Shown here in pieces: positions 20,270 to 31,627 of a stretch of 64,000 bases of DNA (position 1 is the first letter of the stretch; the number at the start of each line of letters is the position of its first letter). A model generated the notes under the pieces. That model saw only the letters and a list, made by a program, of their open reading frames with translations. It searched no databases and had not been told where the DNA came from. The position numbers and the translations under genes were made by a program. Source of the stretch: Anaeramoeba flamelloides (lineage: Eukaryota; Metamonada; Anaeramoebidae); the NCBI GenBank assembly GCA_027625915.1, contig JANTQA010000044.1, positions 496,001 to 560,000 on the forward strand, given 5' to 3'.

Positions 20270-21251
20270 TAAATTTTTTTATCTTGGGATTTGGTTAGAA
20301 AAAAACACACATCTTGAATATAATTTCAAAAAAGTGGAAAAGTCCTTGGAAACACTTAATCGATTGTTTCAACAAAATAAACTCAACAATGGAGTCAAAA
20401 TAACTTCTTTCAAAGCTCTCATTTTTAAGTCAACTTTATTATGGTCTTGAAATATTTGACTTGAAACAAAATGATTTTGAAAGAATTGATAGATTTATCA
20501 ATAAATCAGTCACAAATTTCTTACAAATTAATATCCATTCACCTCGATTAATTTATAAAACTGAAGCAAAAATTGATCTCGCTAGATTAAAAATATACCG
20601 AAGAAAATATAAATTGATAGAAAAATTAGATTTCTTAAATTTAAAAAAAATTAAAAACAATACTAAATTTTCGAAAATTGGAAAATGAAAATATTAATTG
20701 GCACACTAAGGGATTAAAATTATTAGATTTAGAATTAAAAAGTTTTTCGATTAACCGAATTGGAAAATTCACCTAGTTGGAAAGTTCAACAATATCTAAA
20801 AATTATAAAACAACAAAATTGCAATTTCAAACAACAAAAATATTTAAACTGGAAAGCTTCAAAAACAATTCTAAAATTTCGAAATTTTACTAATTGTTTA
20901 AATAGGTACTCTTATGTAACAAGTAAAAATAAAAATAAAAATTGTGATTTATGTAAAGAAAAGTTAAATATTGATATCATTGAAGATTTCGATCATTTTT
21001 TATGGGACTGTCCGGCCTATAAAATAAATCGAAAAATCTGGATATCTGAATTTTTTGAAAAAATAAAAAATTAATAATATCAGAGATATTATTAATAAAA
21101 GAGAATTCATCATATATATTATCATTAGTAAGTGATAATAAAATTTGTGATTCTTTAACAAAATTTCTAAAAAAAAGTTTAGAAATTAGGGCACACAGGA
21201 GAAAAGCAATTTTCTCTCTTCAAAAATAAAAAAAAAAAAAAAAAAAAAAAA
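20270..21251 (+). mobile_element. LINE 3' portion with poly(A) tail
   Basis: The plus strand encodes, across at least two frames, the end of a reverse transcriptase (YLGIWLEKNTHLEYNFKK; TSFKALIFKSTLL; NDFERIDRFINKSVTNFLQI), then a Cys-His block CDLCKEKLNIDIIEDFDHFL..CPAY (about 20945-21030). That is the C-x2-C..H..C motif seen at the end of many LINE ORF2 proteins. It ends KSLEIRAHRRKAIFSLQK-stop at about 21170-21229, followed directly by an A-run to 21251. The copy is 5'-truncated and frame-broken. It is the same family as the minus-strand remnant at 17950-19110. Confidence 0.75.
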
Positions 21252-22571
21252 TAAATTTTTTTATGTTGTTATCATTTTCCATTAATTCAATTTCAATTCA
21301 AATCTAATCAATAAAACTAAATGGGGTATAGATGATTTAAAAAAAATCAATATCTGATCAAAGATTAATAAAATTTTATGAATCAAAATTAGATTTATTA
21401 AGCAAAAAATTTTTCTTTAATGTTTTGAAAAGGTTGTTTTCTGATTTTCAAAAAATGAAAAAAAAAATACAAAAAAAAAAATTAATTTTTTAACAAATTT
21501 TTTAACAAATTGTTTGATCTTATTCACACGAATACTTATAACAATTTAAATCATTTTTCTCAGAAAAAAAATGGAATTTTGAATTTTGAGGATAAAATTA
21601 CTTAATTCGCAAAATATCTTTCGAAAAATTTATTTTGAATAATCAAATAAAATCTTATAACAAAAACATAATTTCAGTTTAAAATTTTATTATTGGCTTT
21701 AAAATTTGAATTTTTATAACTATTTTTCTTTCAAAAATGTAATTATTTTTTAATCTGTTGAATAAATCAATTTTTTGTTCAACCAAAAGAATTATCTCTA
21801 AAAAGGAAAAATAATAAATGAATATTCCTGGCAACAAAGATTGGATGTGTGTAATAATGATAGAAACGTGATTAATGATTTAGAAAAAAATTATAATGTA
21901 AGAAATAAAATTAATTTAAGAGTTTTATTTTTCAGAAAAAATGGAAAAAAAAAAGTTGATCTAAACTAAAAAAATTTCTTTTTTGGCTTTCTTGGTTGAT
22001 CTTCTATTTTTTGAAACTTTGCATATCCACAAAATATCAAAGTAGATATAATCATCAATAGAATATTTTAAATTTTCTATTGTTATCACAAAAGATTGTA
22101 AACTTGGTTCCAATAAATAAAAGTAAGTAGATTACCTAATAATCACATAAAAATGTTAGTTCTTTCCGTAAAAAAGTAAAAACATAACCAATTTATATTG
22201 AGTGTTTTTAATTCTAATAAAGATGGTTGGAATTGTTTTGTGGATTTTTTCTAAATTAATTCATTTCCTTTTTCAATGTATTTTTGTAAAAACTCTTTTT
22301 ATGTGTTTCAAAGAAAAGAGAACCGGATAATGTAAAATAAAGCTTTATATAAATTATAGGTACTATAAAAGTTGTAATTTTTAGATTTATTTTGACTGAA
22401 AGAGATGAAAGAAACAATTCTTTTGATTAAAAAAAATCAAATTATTTGGGTTTGATCTTTAATTACCTCAATTGAGAATTGAAATGCAGTTTTAGTTATA
22501 ATAACACAATCAACCCCATGAAATTGTTTATCAAACAAAAATTCAAAAGTATTTTTTATCAATAAATAAGA
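21252..22571. other. Intergenic stretch; a possible LINE-like scrap at 21818-21969
   Basis: A 50-codon plus-strand frame (EYSWQQRLDVCNNDRNVIND..) at 21818-21969 resembles coding sequence more than its surroundings, but no family could be named. The rest shows nothing recognisable. Confidence 0.3.
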
Positions 22572-23100
22572 ATTTAAGGGATGAATTTTAAGGTGAAAAC
22601 GGCTTTATGAGGGATAAAAAAAACCATTGAAAGAGTTTTGTGATCTCAATAATATTTACACACTTTGAATTTCTTTTAGTAAAAATGGGAAATTTTCACA
22701 ATTTCACAATTTTCAACAATTTTTACTCGTAAAGATCTTGCCAAAATCTTGATTTTACTATTTTAGAATTCCCATTTTAAATCTATAAACTCATGGAAAT
22801 GTCCTTTGGCTGTAACAAATATTTTTTAGATTGGCACTTACAAGTTTGAAATGATCTCAAATTTGAAATTAAACTTGTAAATCACAAAAAGCCCTTTTTG
22901 AGCAATTATTTTTTTTGTAATTTTCAATTTTGATTTTCCTTTAAAAAGATTGAAAAAAAGTATGTATGAAAAGGTAAAGATGACAAAAAATGTGTTTTTT
23001 TTTCTTAAATTTCTTCAGATTGAAAATTCTTTTTTAACAGTGAAAGTGAAATAACACAATAACTCAACATTCCCAATGATGAAAACGTAGTCCTTAAGGA
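22572..23100 (+). mobile_element. CTTAAGGACYACG MITE-like family, copy
   Basis: Colinear with 54260-54794 over about 520 bp: ACAATTTTCAACAATTTT, CACTTACAAGTTTGAAATG, GGTAAAGATGACAAAAAATG, TTCTTCAGATTGAAAATTC. The right end is AACGTAGTCCTTAAGGA; the left end is worn. It lies about 245 bp upstream of the RPB8 gene. Non-coding. Confidence 0.6.
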
Positions 23101-23344
23101 GAATCAACAACATAAAAAAATATATTGGTTAAAATCAATAAAAAAGAAAAAGTTTTTTTCCATTGTCTTCTCGAATTAGTTAAACTGAGTTTAAATATTT
23201 AATAAGATACTAAAATTAAGTTGAATTGTTGTTTGCTTATTGATTTGAAAATCTTTTGATCTTACAGTTCCCTTAAAATCGTTAAAAATAAAAATTTTTT
23301 TTCATTTTTTTTATTTGGTTGCTAATTTCTTATCTTAATTTGAA

Positions 23345-24008
23345 ATGACTTTACTTTTTGATGACATCTTTAATATAAAAAACTTTGAAGAAAAAGTTTT
23401 CGACAAAGGTTTGTTCAATTTTGCACAACAAATTTCTTCAACAAAAAAGAAATTTCGATGTACTAAATCTTTTATTTCTTTTTACAACACAAAACAAAAC
23501 AAAACAAAACAAAAAAAAAAATTAAATTAAAAAGTTACACGTATTAATTTTACAAGTGAAAATTATGATATTGAAATTGCATTAGATGTTAACACAGCAA
23601 TTTATCCAATTCTCCTTGAAGACAAATTTACAATTGCGCTTTCTAAAACACTCTCTTTTGATGGGAAAAAAGATGAAGGAGTAAGAATAAACAACAAACA
23701 ATACCACCTTCCTTTTTCTGCTTATTTTTGCTTTTTTTTTTTATTTTTTTTATTTTTGTTTTTCTACCTTACTCCACTTAAACCAACCTTAGGTTTTTGA
23801 TCAAAGTCGTACCGCATCCTTAGCAGACAATTTTGAATACGTTATGCATGGTAAAGTTTATAAATATCAAGAGGATCCTAAAATGACTTCCAAAGTTTCA
23901 ATTTATGTTTCGTTTGGTGGACTATTAATGGAATTATGTGGTGACACAAGAAATTTACAAGAAATTGAGCTTGACATGAGTATATATTTATTAATGAGAA
24001 AGGTTTAA
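23345..24008 (+). CDS. RPB8: RNA polymerase subunit RPABC3 (RPB8), three exons
   Basis: Exons 23345-23408, 23535-23680 and 23793-24008 join to 141 residues. RPB8 is a small OB-fold subunit shared by nuclear RNA polymerases I, II and III. Recognised blocks are FDDIFNIKNFEEKVFDKVTR at the N terminus, LDVNTAIYPILLEDKFTIAL, ASLADNFEYVMHGKVYKYQE, IYVSFGGLLMELCGDTRNLQ and IELDMSIYLLMRK at the end. These follow the family order, and the length is close to the usual 145-150. Intron 1 (126 nt) starts GTTTGT and ends AAAAG; intron 2 (112 nt) starts GTAAGA and ends CTTAG. Phases fit. The last codons are RKV-stop where the family ends KKLAF. An extra splice at the GTTTAA after AAG to a tiny last exon cannot be excluded. 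Confidence 0.9.
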
Positions 24009-25539
24009 ATTTTTTTTATTATTGTTTTGCTTTTCTTTTTGTCATTCAAGATAGAATAAGAAGAAAACAAATATTTATTTGTATTGAATTTTAAATACCC
24101 TTATACAATTTAATCAAGCAAAGCCCATACAAAATGAATTTTCAATAAAATTGATAATCTTATAATTGAAATTACCCTTTCTTTGTTGTAATTAATATTA
24201 TTTTTTTCTTTTTATTTTTTTGAATTTTAAAAAAAGTTTTGTTATAAGGCGCGAAAAATATTTCTGAAAAAAAATAAAATTAACCTTGTAGATATTGCAA
24301 CAGTGTTCTCAAATTGTTATTAAACACTTTTGAGCTCTATCATACATTTTGCTGATAAATTAAGAATATTATTGCACTTTTTTTTTTTTTTTCTTCTTCC
24401 ATAAACAGAAATAATTCAGAAATCTATAAACTTTGAAGAAATCACAGAAACTGGAATTGTTTTAAATAAATTGTTCATAATTATAATAAACCTTTATTTG
24501 TAAGATCTATTTTTATTGTCTTTTGAAACTACATAACAATATTGAATATTTGTGATCATAAAAATTGCTTTTGAAATATAAGTTCCAAGAATAATTAGTG
24601 GGGTTTGTATAAAATGTAATATTTTGAGATGGAGTTTTTTCAAATTAATTCTTTTGTTTTATAATTGCCACTAAATTTTAAGTTTTCTAAATTAAGTTAA
24701 AAGAATGTTTCCCTTTTCATTATATAGCACTATGACAATCTATCTGAAAAGATTATCAAAATATAAAACTAATGCAAAACAATTGACAGAGTGAATTTGA
24801 TTTACTGTCTTATCTTAGAAGATTCATCGATAAGAGAAACTGGCTAAATATAATAATATTTTATTGATAATATTATTAAGTTTAGGATTTTTAACAGGAA
24901 TGGTATTAACAAATTAAGTAAACTCTAATTCAATATTTTCAAAAAAACAAAATCCAATTTTTGAAAAAAAAAATCTTAATTAATCGATTTCGGAAGAAAT
25001 TTCAAATTAGAACCAAAAAAATAAAATATTTAAAAATTATTTATAAATTACAAAACCCACAAAATATAAATAATTATCAATCAAAATAAATAAATCAATT
25101 GTTAACAATTTTTGGAGAGGCAAACAAAAAAATCTATTTGTAAATTTGTTTAAATGCTAATTTGGATTAATGATCGATCAAATGTTAGATAAAAGTGAAT
25201 AATTTTAGTTAAGTTTTTCTATTTAAAAGAACCCAACTTGTGCATTCAATAATTGGAAAAAAAATTTCCGATGGAAAGAAACAAGTTAAATAACTGGAAA
25301 TAATGAAACAAAAAGAATATACTAATAAATGAAAAAATAGTATTCATATTTTTCGAAAATGATAATTATTTTCTGTTTGATGAAAATGAAGTATTGTTGT
25401 AATTCAATGAATAGTACCAAAAAAAATAAATTTTAGTTTACTGTTAGAAATTTACAACAAAATCAAAGTATATTAAAAACAAAAAATTATTTTTTTTGTT
25501 TTTTTTATTTTACATGGATTTTCTACAAAAACTTACAAA
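24009..25539. other. Intergenic stretch, nothing recognised
   Basis: A+T-rich DNA with no supported gene, RNA or clear inverted repeat. Confidence 0.5.
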
Positions 25540-26420
25540 ATCATTAGATTTTTTTTGAATTTTAGAAATTAAAAACAATTTAGAAATTTTATTGTCTTTC
25601 TGAAATTGAAAATATCACCATTTGGATTTCTTGAGTTTTCTGTTCATTTGTAAAATCAATAGATTTTATAAATAAAAAAAATAACCACAAGAAAAGTGCT
25701 GCTAGTTTTTCCAGGGTTTAAAAGAATTGACAAAAATAAATAAATTTTCTCTATTCTTTTGAATTCTGGAATAGTGCCGTTGTTTTTTTTTTAATTTGAG
25801 AAATAAAAAGAAAATTTTTGAAATTTTCTTTTTATAACTTAAATTAAAAAAAAGCTAGGCACTCTACGGCACTTGACGGTACTTGAAGACACTTTACAGT
25901 GGTTGATATTATTATTATATCAATATTTTTTAAATATTCTTGCCCTTTCCACCCAGAACTATTTAATATAAAGAATTTTTATCTAAAAGTATTATGATTT
26001 AAGGTTAAAAAATTTTTTATTTTCTATTTCCCAATTTTTAATTTTATCATTTTTTTTTTTTTTGCAAATTCAAATTCATGAAAAATGTGTTTAAACGGAA
26101 GAATAACTAATTTCATATGAGTTTTAATATTCCTATATATATTGTGATTTTGAATTTAACAATTTTTTCTTTATATAAGTTAACTTATTCTTGTGAGAAT
26201 ATGGATTAATTTTTAAAAAATTTGTTACTTTTTTTATTTATCCAGACATTAACCAAGTTAAATTCTTTTTGGATTAGATTAAAAATCACCAAAATATCAA
26301 ATAATTGGTTAAGACATATTAATTTAAAAATTTGTACTTTTAGACCTTAATTTATATTTTTTTTTGTTTAAAAATCATCTTTTCTTTATTGAAAATGATC
26401 ATTTACTTTTTTGATAATTT
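25540..26420 (+). repeat. Composite hairpin element copy
   Basis: It contains the hairpin TTTGAGAAATAAAAAGAAAA/complement (25795-25850) and the AAAAGAATTGACAAAA/TTCTCTATTCTTTT hairpin (25718-25768). The spacer AGGCACTCTACGGCACTTGA follows (25856-25875), and then blocks colinear with 16860-17220 (CACCCAGAACTATTTAATAT). Confidence 0.65.
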
Positions 26421-27069
26421 TTAGTCAATTTTTTTTCTTTTTCTAAAATATTCCAAAATAAATAATTTCAGATATTTTGAGAAAAGATCAAAAAGGGATT
26501 TTATACTTTTATATTTTTTCGCCGTTTTATATTTGAATTCATGAATATTCTTCTACTTTGAGTTTTCTCTTCTTTTTTTTTGTCACTCAAACACAAATTT
26601 GGGACATTAACCTCAATTTATTATCTTATGTTTGATATAGTAACTGCAAAAATATAATCTATTAAAAGAAGACGTTGTTATTGATGATTCAATTTAAACT
26701 GTACTAATGAAAAAATAATTTTGAAAAGGGTAAATATACATATTTTAAATTTATCCTTGTCAAAATTAAAAATCGAATTCCGAATAATTTCCTATGCCCT
26801 TAGCTTTTATTTTATGAATTCTTTTTAATTATGATGATAACTATTCTATTAATATCAATCCCCAAATAGGACAAAATATTTAATTTTGAAAATTTATGTA
26901 AAAAAATCTAATGAATATATAAATTAATTTTATTGAAAACTATAATGAATTGTATATATACATATATTATTATTGTATCGGAAATGAAGAAAAATATTTT
27001 TTTTAATATTAATATATAAATGATGATAAATATAATTTTTAAAAATTAAATAAATATTATAAAATAAAA
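26421..27069. other. 3' flank of the ChAPs-like gene
   Basis: A+T-rich with no recognisable gene or repeat. Confidence 0.4.
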
Positions 27070-27104
27070 AAAAAGGAAAGAAAGAAAGAAAGAAAGAAAG
27101 AAGG
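27070..27104. repeat. AAAG microsatellite
   Basis: About seven AAAG units lie just past the stop codon of the ChAPs-like gene. Confidence 0.8.
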
Positions 27105-27107
27105 CGT

Positions 27108-30100
27108 CTATCTGTCGTATCCATAAACTTTTAATATTATTCCAACTTCGATTAATTGTAAAATATCATTTGAAATTTCGTGTTTATATTTCAAATAATA
27201 TTTTTTCACTGCTTTTAGCCCTCTTCTTCTTATTAATTCAAAAATGGAAGATTTTAAAACTCTTCGCATCATAAAAATTTGTTCACAATTTTTAAAAAAC
27301 ACCTTTTCAGATTTCAAAAGGAAATTGGAAATTTGGAAAACTTTTAATATCGATCCTTCCTTTGAAAAAATTTTTAATAATTTTAAACAAATGTAAAATG
27401 ATAATATACCAAATTTTCTGGAAGATTTGATTGCACAATAATAGCCATATATGGCGTCCTTTTTTTGATTTAGTCGTATGCAAAGATCGCCATACCGTTC
27501 CCAATCCACGGTTGTTCTATATATACGATCTTCGTTTATATATCTGTTATTTTCTTGTTCATATTTAATTTCTGTATAGATTTTCACTTCCTTATATAAA
27601 AAATTAAACAAATTATCAAACCACTTTTCATAGGAGAATTGGTCGACTAAAAATAATTTACAAAATGGAGCAGTCTTCCGTTCTTTAAAAAACATATTTT
27701 TTTTTCTATTATTTTTGTTTTTGTTGGAATTGTTCTCATTTTTTAATCTATTAATTCGATTTTTTACTTTTGGGGTTGTAATAACTAATGAGCCCGAAAA
27801 TTCTTCCTCAAGTTGATCACTAAGTGCCTTTTCCCATTGTTCCTGTTGGCTGGTTTGTCCATTTTTTTGGGATTTTTGTTGGAAATCTTCAATCTCTGAC
27901 CCGCTCATTTCGAACCATCTTTCTTCAAGTTCCCATTCATAAACTTGTTCGTTATTTGAATCTTGTTGAATATTTTCATCCTCGGAACAAGCTAAGTAAC
28001 CTTTGTTAAATGGCTTTTTTCTTTTTCTTTTGATTATTTTTTTTTTTTTTGAATTATTATCATTATTTTTTTCATTAACATTATCATTCTTCTCCTTCTC
28101 CTTCTTCTTCTCCTTCTCCTTCTTCTTCTCCTTCTCCTTCTTCTTCTCCTTCTCCTTCTCCTTCTTATTCTCATCCCTATTATCATGATCCGTATTCATA
28201 TTATTATTACTATTCTGATATAATTGATTATTAAATTTTGATTCAAAATTTTGATCAAGTTTGTAAGAAAATTCTTGATTATTAAAAATTGCCTTTTTAA
28301 ATGATAGACCAATATTTTCAAACATTAAATCAAAATAATTTTCATCATTTATTTTGATATATTTTTCATTTTTATTAATATTGCTATTGTTGTTGTTATT
28401 ATTATTATTATTATCATTATTCTTGTTGTTTTTGTTATCTGTTAAATCTTCATCTTTAATAAATATTTCATTTTCGGTAGATTTTGATAATTGATCAGAT
28501 AAATTATTGTCATTAATAATTTTTTTTTGTAATAAATCCAATTTATTAATTTTATGTCCAAACCATTTGGGTTTATTTAATTTCTTTTTTTCTGTGGAGT
28601 CAAATTCTAAAAACTCAAAAACTTCACTTCTAACCTGAAGTAATGCCTTCCAACCAATAAGAGAATATAATTTACATAGAATTTTAAAAATTTTAAAGTT
28701 TGTTTTATCTTTAATAAATTCGCCTGGCAGGTTACCAAATATTGATGAATTAGTTTTTGTTTTTTTATAATTTTCTTCTGTTTGAGAATATGGAGAAGAA
28801 AACGAAACGTGTATTGGCTGGGTAATACGTAAGGGGTTGGGACACATTGAAGAAAGTGAAATAATTCTCTTTTGTTTTTTTTTTTGATTATTATTCTTGC
28901 TATTATTTCTTTTACCGCCATTGTCATTATTTAAGAAATTATTATCATCATTACGACTTGTATTTGGATTATTATTATTGTTGTTGTTGTTGTTGTTGTT
29001 GTTGCTATCATTATTATTAGTGTTACCTAATTGATTAGAGACATTTGTTGAATAATTTTTTTTAATCTCATCTAATTCATTTTCATTATTACAAGGTAAA
29101 TTATTTAAAATTACAAGTACTCTATTGTAATTCTTATCTTTGAAATGGATTTTTGAAAGTAATAAAAAAGTTCGGATATCAAAAGGAAGTGCTTCTGATA
29201 ACGAAGTCGCTATCTCAATACTTTCACCAATTTTCCCTACACTCAACATTGCTTTAACCCATTGTCTAAACAATGGTATAGATACTGTAATTGAATTTTT
29301 ATATTTTTTAAATAATTTCTTTTCATTAATTTGATCAGCTTTTTCCTTTTCCTTTTTACTTTCTTTTTCTTTTTGTAAATTAATGGTTTGTTTTTTTTCT
29401 TTTTCATTTTCGATTTCAATTTCAATTTTTTTTTCATTTTCATTTTCATTTTCAATTCTTTGTTTTTCTTTTTCAATTTCATTTTCAATTCCTTTTTCAA
29501 TTCCATTTTCTTTTTCATTTCCTTTTCCTTTTCCTTTTTCTTTTCCTTTTCCTTTTCCTTTTCCTTTTCCTGTATTAATTTTTTGATAGTTTTTTTTTTT
29601 TTGTTTTAAAATTTTAGTTTTTTTTTTTTTATTTTTTTGGTTTTGTTTTTGTTTTAATTGAAAATTCTCAATAATCCTATTCCTATTTAATAATTTTTGT
29701 TGATAATTATTACTTTTGCCATTTATTTTATTAATTGCTGCCCTGATAGCTGTTTCGCAAAGAGAAACTGCTTGGGCTGGTCTACCTGCCTTAATCCAAG
29801 ATTTAGCTATTGGGACAGCGAATTCAGAGCTTTTTGTTAATAGTGGCCAAAAGAATTTCGCACACTGATCGTACCTGCGGTCTGAAAAAAAATATTTTGT
29901 GATCGCAAATGTCAACAAGTTGATCGCCTGAGAGGGTATTTCGTTATCGTTTCTTCTCCATAGCTTTGTGAGATTGTATTGCTTATAAACATGCCTAACT
30001 GCCCGCAGTACAGCTGATTCATCTCGGAGTAATCTTGTACGATGGTTGGTAACTAAATCATTCAGGACAACCAACGAGCGGAATTCTTTAAAGGCCGGTA

Positions 30101-30590
30101 TCATACAGGAAGAACGTACAAAGGATGCAACATACAAGCACTCCCACGCCTTTTTCAATTGCTTTTCAGTTGTTATTTCAATCTCTCTCCCGTCCAAACC
30201 GAGCCAATACATCCGAAAATTGCCCGGTAATGAGAATTCCACTCTCAGATCCCTTCTGTTGAACGGATCATATGAACAAAACGTACCAGATATGATCCTC
30301 CAAGAGGTCCGATCTAAAAAGCCTTGCTTTTTTTCTTGTCGAGACAAGAGGGATCCAAAATATGCAGCAACAGCACTTACTCCCAATGAAAAATCTACAC
30401 CACATGTGTGGTGATAAAACCCTTGCAAGGTTAACTCATTCTGCTTGGTAACATGCTCCTTAACTAGATGCACTAAATCCGGAACTTCAAATGTTCCTGA
30501 TCGATGGTTTAGTTGTGTTTGGCGAGTAAGAATCGATTCACTTAAGGAGACTTCGACACATTCGTATAATTCAGAAATACTGTCAGCCAT
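27108..30590 (-). CDS. ChAPs/exomer-like TPR protein with K/E- and N-rich insertions
   Basis: Uninterrupted 1160-residue frame starting at ATG (MADSISELYECVEV). The conserved N-terminal part (1-285) has PDLVHLVKEHVTKQNELTLQ, YHHTCGVDFSLGVSAVAAYF, YDPFNRRDLRVEFSLPGNF and AKSWIKAGRPAQAVSLCETA. The middle carries TPR-like VPLFRQWVKAMLSVGK / EALPFDIRTFLLLSKIHF and CPNPLRITQPIHVSF. The C terminus has TVDWERYGDLCIRLNQKKDA and YGYYCAIKSSRKFGILSFYI. This layout resembles ChAPs (Chs6/Bch1 family), which bind Arf1 and form the exomer coat adaptor at the trans-Golgi in fungi. The assignment is from pattern memory and moderate. Long inserts of KGKGKEK, NENEKE, poly-N and KEKEKK type make it much longer than fungal members (about 700-750). 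It is divergently arranged with Sen34. Confidence 0.6.
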   Translation of the reverse strand: MADSISELYECVEVSLSESILTRQTQLNHRSGTFEVPDLVHLVKEHVTKQNELTLQGFYHHTCGVDFSLGVSAVAAYFGSLLSRQEKKQGFLDRTSWRIISGTFCSYDPFNRRDLRVEFSLPGNFRMYWLGLDGREIEITTEKQLKKAWECLYVASFVRSSCMIPAFKEFRSLVVLNDLVTNHRTRLLRDESAVLRAVRHVYKQYNLTKLWRRNDNEIPSQAINLLTFAITKYFFSDRRYDQCAKFFWPLLTKSSEFAVPIAKSWIKAGRPAQAVSLCETAIRAAINKINGKSNNYQQKLLNRNRIIENFQLKQKQNQKNKKKKTKILKQKKKNYQKINTGKGKGKGKGKEKGKGKGNEKENGIEKGIENEIEKEKQRIENENENEKKIEIEIENEKEKKQTINLQKEKESKKEKEKADQINEKKLFKKYKNSITVSIPLFRQWVKAMLSVGKIGESIEIATSLSEALPFDIRTFLLLSKIHFKDKNYNRVLVILNNLPCNNENELDEIKKNYSTNVSNQLGNTNNNDSNNNNNNNNNNNNPNTSRNDDNNFLNNDNGGKRNNSKNNNQKKKQKRIISLSSMCPNPLRITQPIHVSFSSPYSQTEENYKKTKTNSSIFGNLPGEFIKDKTNFKIFKILCKLYSLIGWKALLQVRSEVFEFLEFDSTEKKKLNKPKWFGHKINKLDLLQKKIINDNNLSDQLSKSTENEIFIKDEDLTDNKNNKNNDNNNNNNNNNSNINKNEKYIKINDENYFDLMFENIGLSFKKAIFNNQEFSYKLDQNFESKFNNQLYQNSNNNMNTDHDNRDENKKEKEKEKKKEKEKKKEKEKKKEKEKNDNVNEKNNDNNSKKKKIIKRKRKKPFNKGYLACSEDENIQQDSNNEQVYEWELEERWFEMSGSEIEDFQQKSQKNGQTSQQEQWEKALSDQLEEEFSGSLVITTPKVKNRINRLKNENNSNKNKNNRKKNMFFKERKTAPFCKLFLVDQFSYEKWFDNLFNFLYKEVKIYTEIKYEQENNRYINEDRIYRTTVDWERYGDLCIRLNQKKDAIYGYYCAIKSSRKFGILSFYICLKLLKIFSKEGSILKVFQISNFLLKSEKVFFKNCEQIFMMRRVLKSSIFELIRRRGLKAVKKYYLKYKHEISNDILQLIEVGIILKVYGYDR

Positions 30591-31627
30591 TGATTTTTGG
30601 TTGTTTTGTTTTTTGTTTTTTGTTCTTTATTCTTTGTTTTTTGTTTGAAAATAATGCCTTTGTTTTATTCTCTTTTTGAAGGTTTTTTTTTTTTACTTTC
30701 TTTTTTTTTTTGGAAAATAACTTATATTATTATTATTTTTTTTGTTGTTTTTTTTGTTGTTTTTCTGAAGGTTTTTTTTTGTTTTGTTTGTTTGGGTTGT
30801 ACAATTACAAAAAAAATTTTTTTTTTATTTTATTTATTATTTTTTTTGTTTTAACTATTGTTTAGTTGAGGAATTGGTGATTTCTTTTTTTAAAAACACT
30901 TGGATTTAATTTGTTTACACCAAATTCTGATCAACAAACACTATCCGTCTCAAAGAAAAAAAAAAAAAGTAAATAAAAGAAAGAAAAAAGAAGAAAAATA
31001 AAAAAAAAAAGTTAAAAAATGGTAAGGCTTTACTTCAAATTCAAATCTAATTTGGATAATTGAAAATTAAATGACTACCTTTTTGATTTACACTTCAAAA
31101 TTATTGGTTTGATGACACAAAAAACTATTTCATTTGTTATACATCAAATGTATCTCTTTTGCTGTGTTTGATATTTTCACAAAGAATCTTTAAAAAAATA
31201 TTCCAAGATTAATTTTAGATAATTTCCAGAACTGCTATTTGCTTAGTATTTGGACATAATTGTGACTTCATTTTTCCTTGTTTTTCCCTTATACTAATAG
31301 AGCTTTTAAAGAAGTAGATTGTATTTGAACCAACTCCTAAGGTATTGAATATAAATGGAAAAAACTTGGTGATAAAAATAATTTTCCTCTTATTTCTCAA
31401 AACATGATTAGTATTTTTTTTATTTCACTTTCTGTAAATCATATTTTTGATCTTCTTTTGTGATTATGTTTGACTGACTAAATTGTGTTTTGAGTTCTTT
31501 TTTGTCATAATTAAAAAGATAAAATTCATTGGTAACAAAACAACTCATTTTTTTGCAAAATCATTATTAGTCCCTTCTCTATTCTTAAAGAATTCTTTAC
31601 CTTTGTCTTTAATTTCTTTGTTTGTTT
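30591..31627. promoter_or_regulatory. Divergent intergenic region between the ChAPs-like gene and Sen34
   Basis: The first 260 bp upstream of the ChAPs-like ATG are A/C-skewed on its coding strand (AACAAAAAACAAAG-like repeats) and probably form its leader. The rest is A+T-rich. Nothing specific for the Sen34 promoter can be fixed. Confidence 0.4.

Noticed and set aside
28003-28188. Phe/Ser-rich frames antisense to the ChAPs-like gene (also 29383-29609) and to Sen34 (32225-32517)
   Set aside because: They are the mirror of Lys/Glu codon runs in the real genes.
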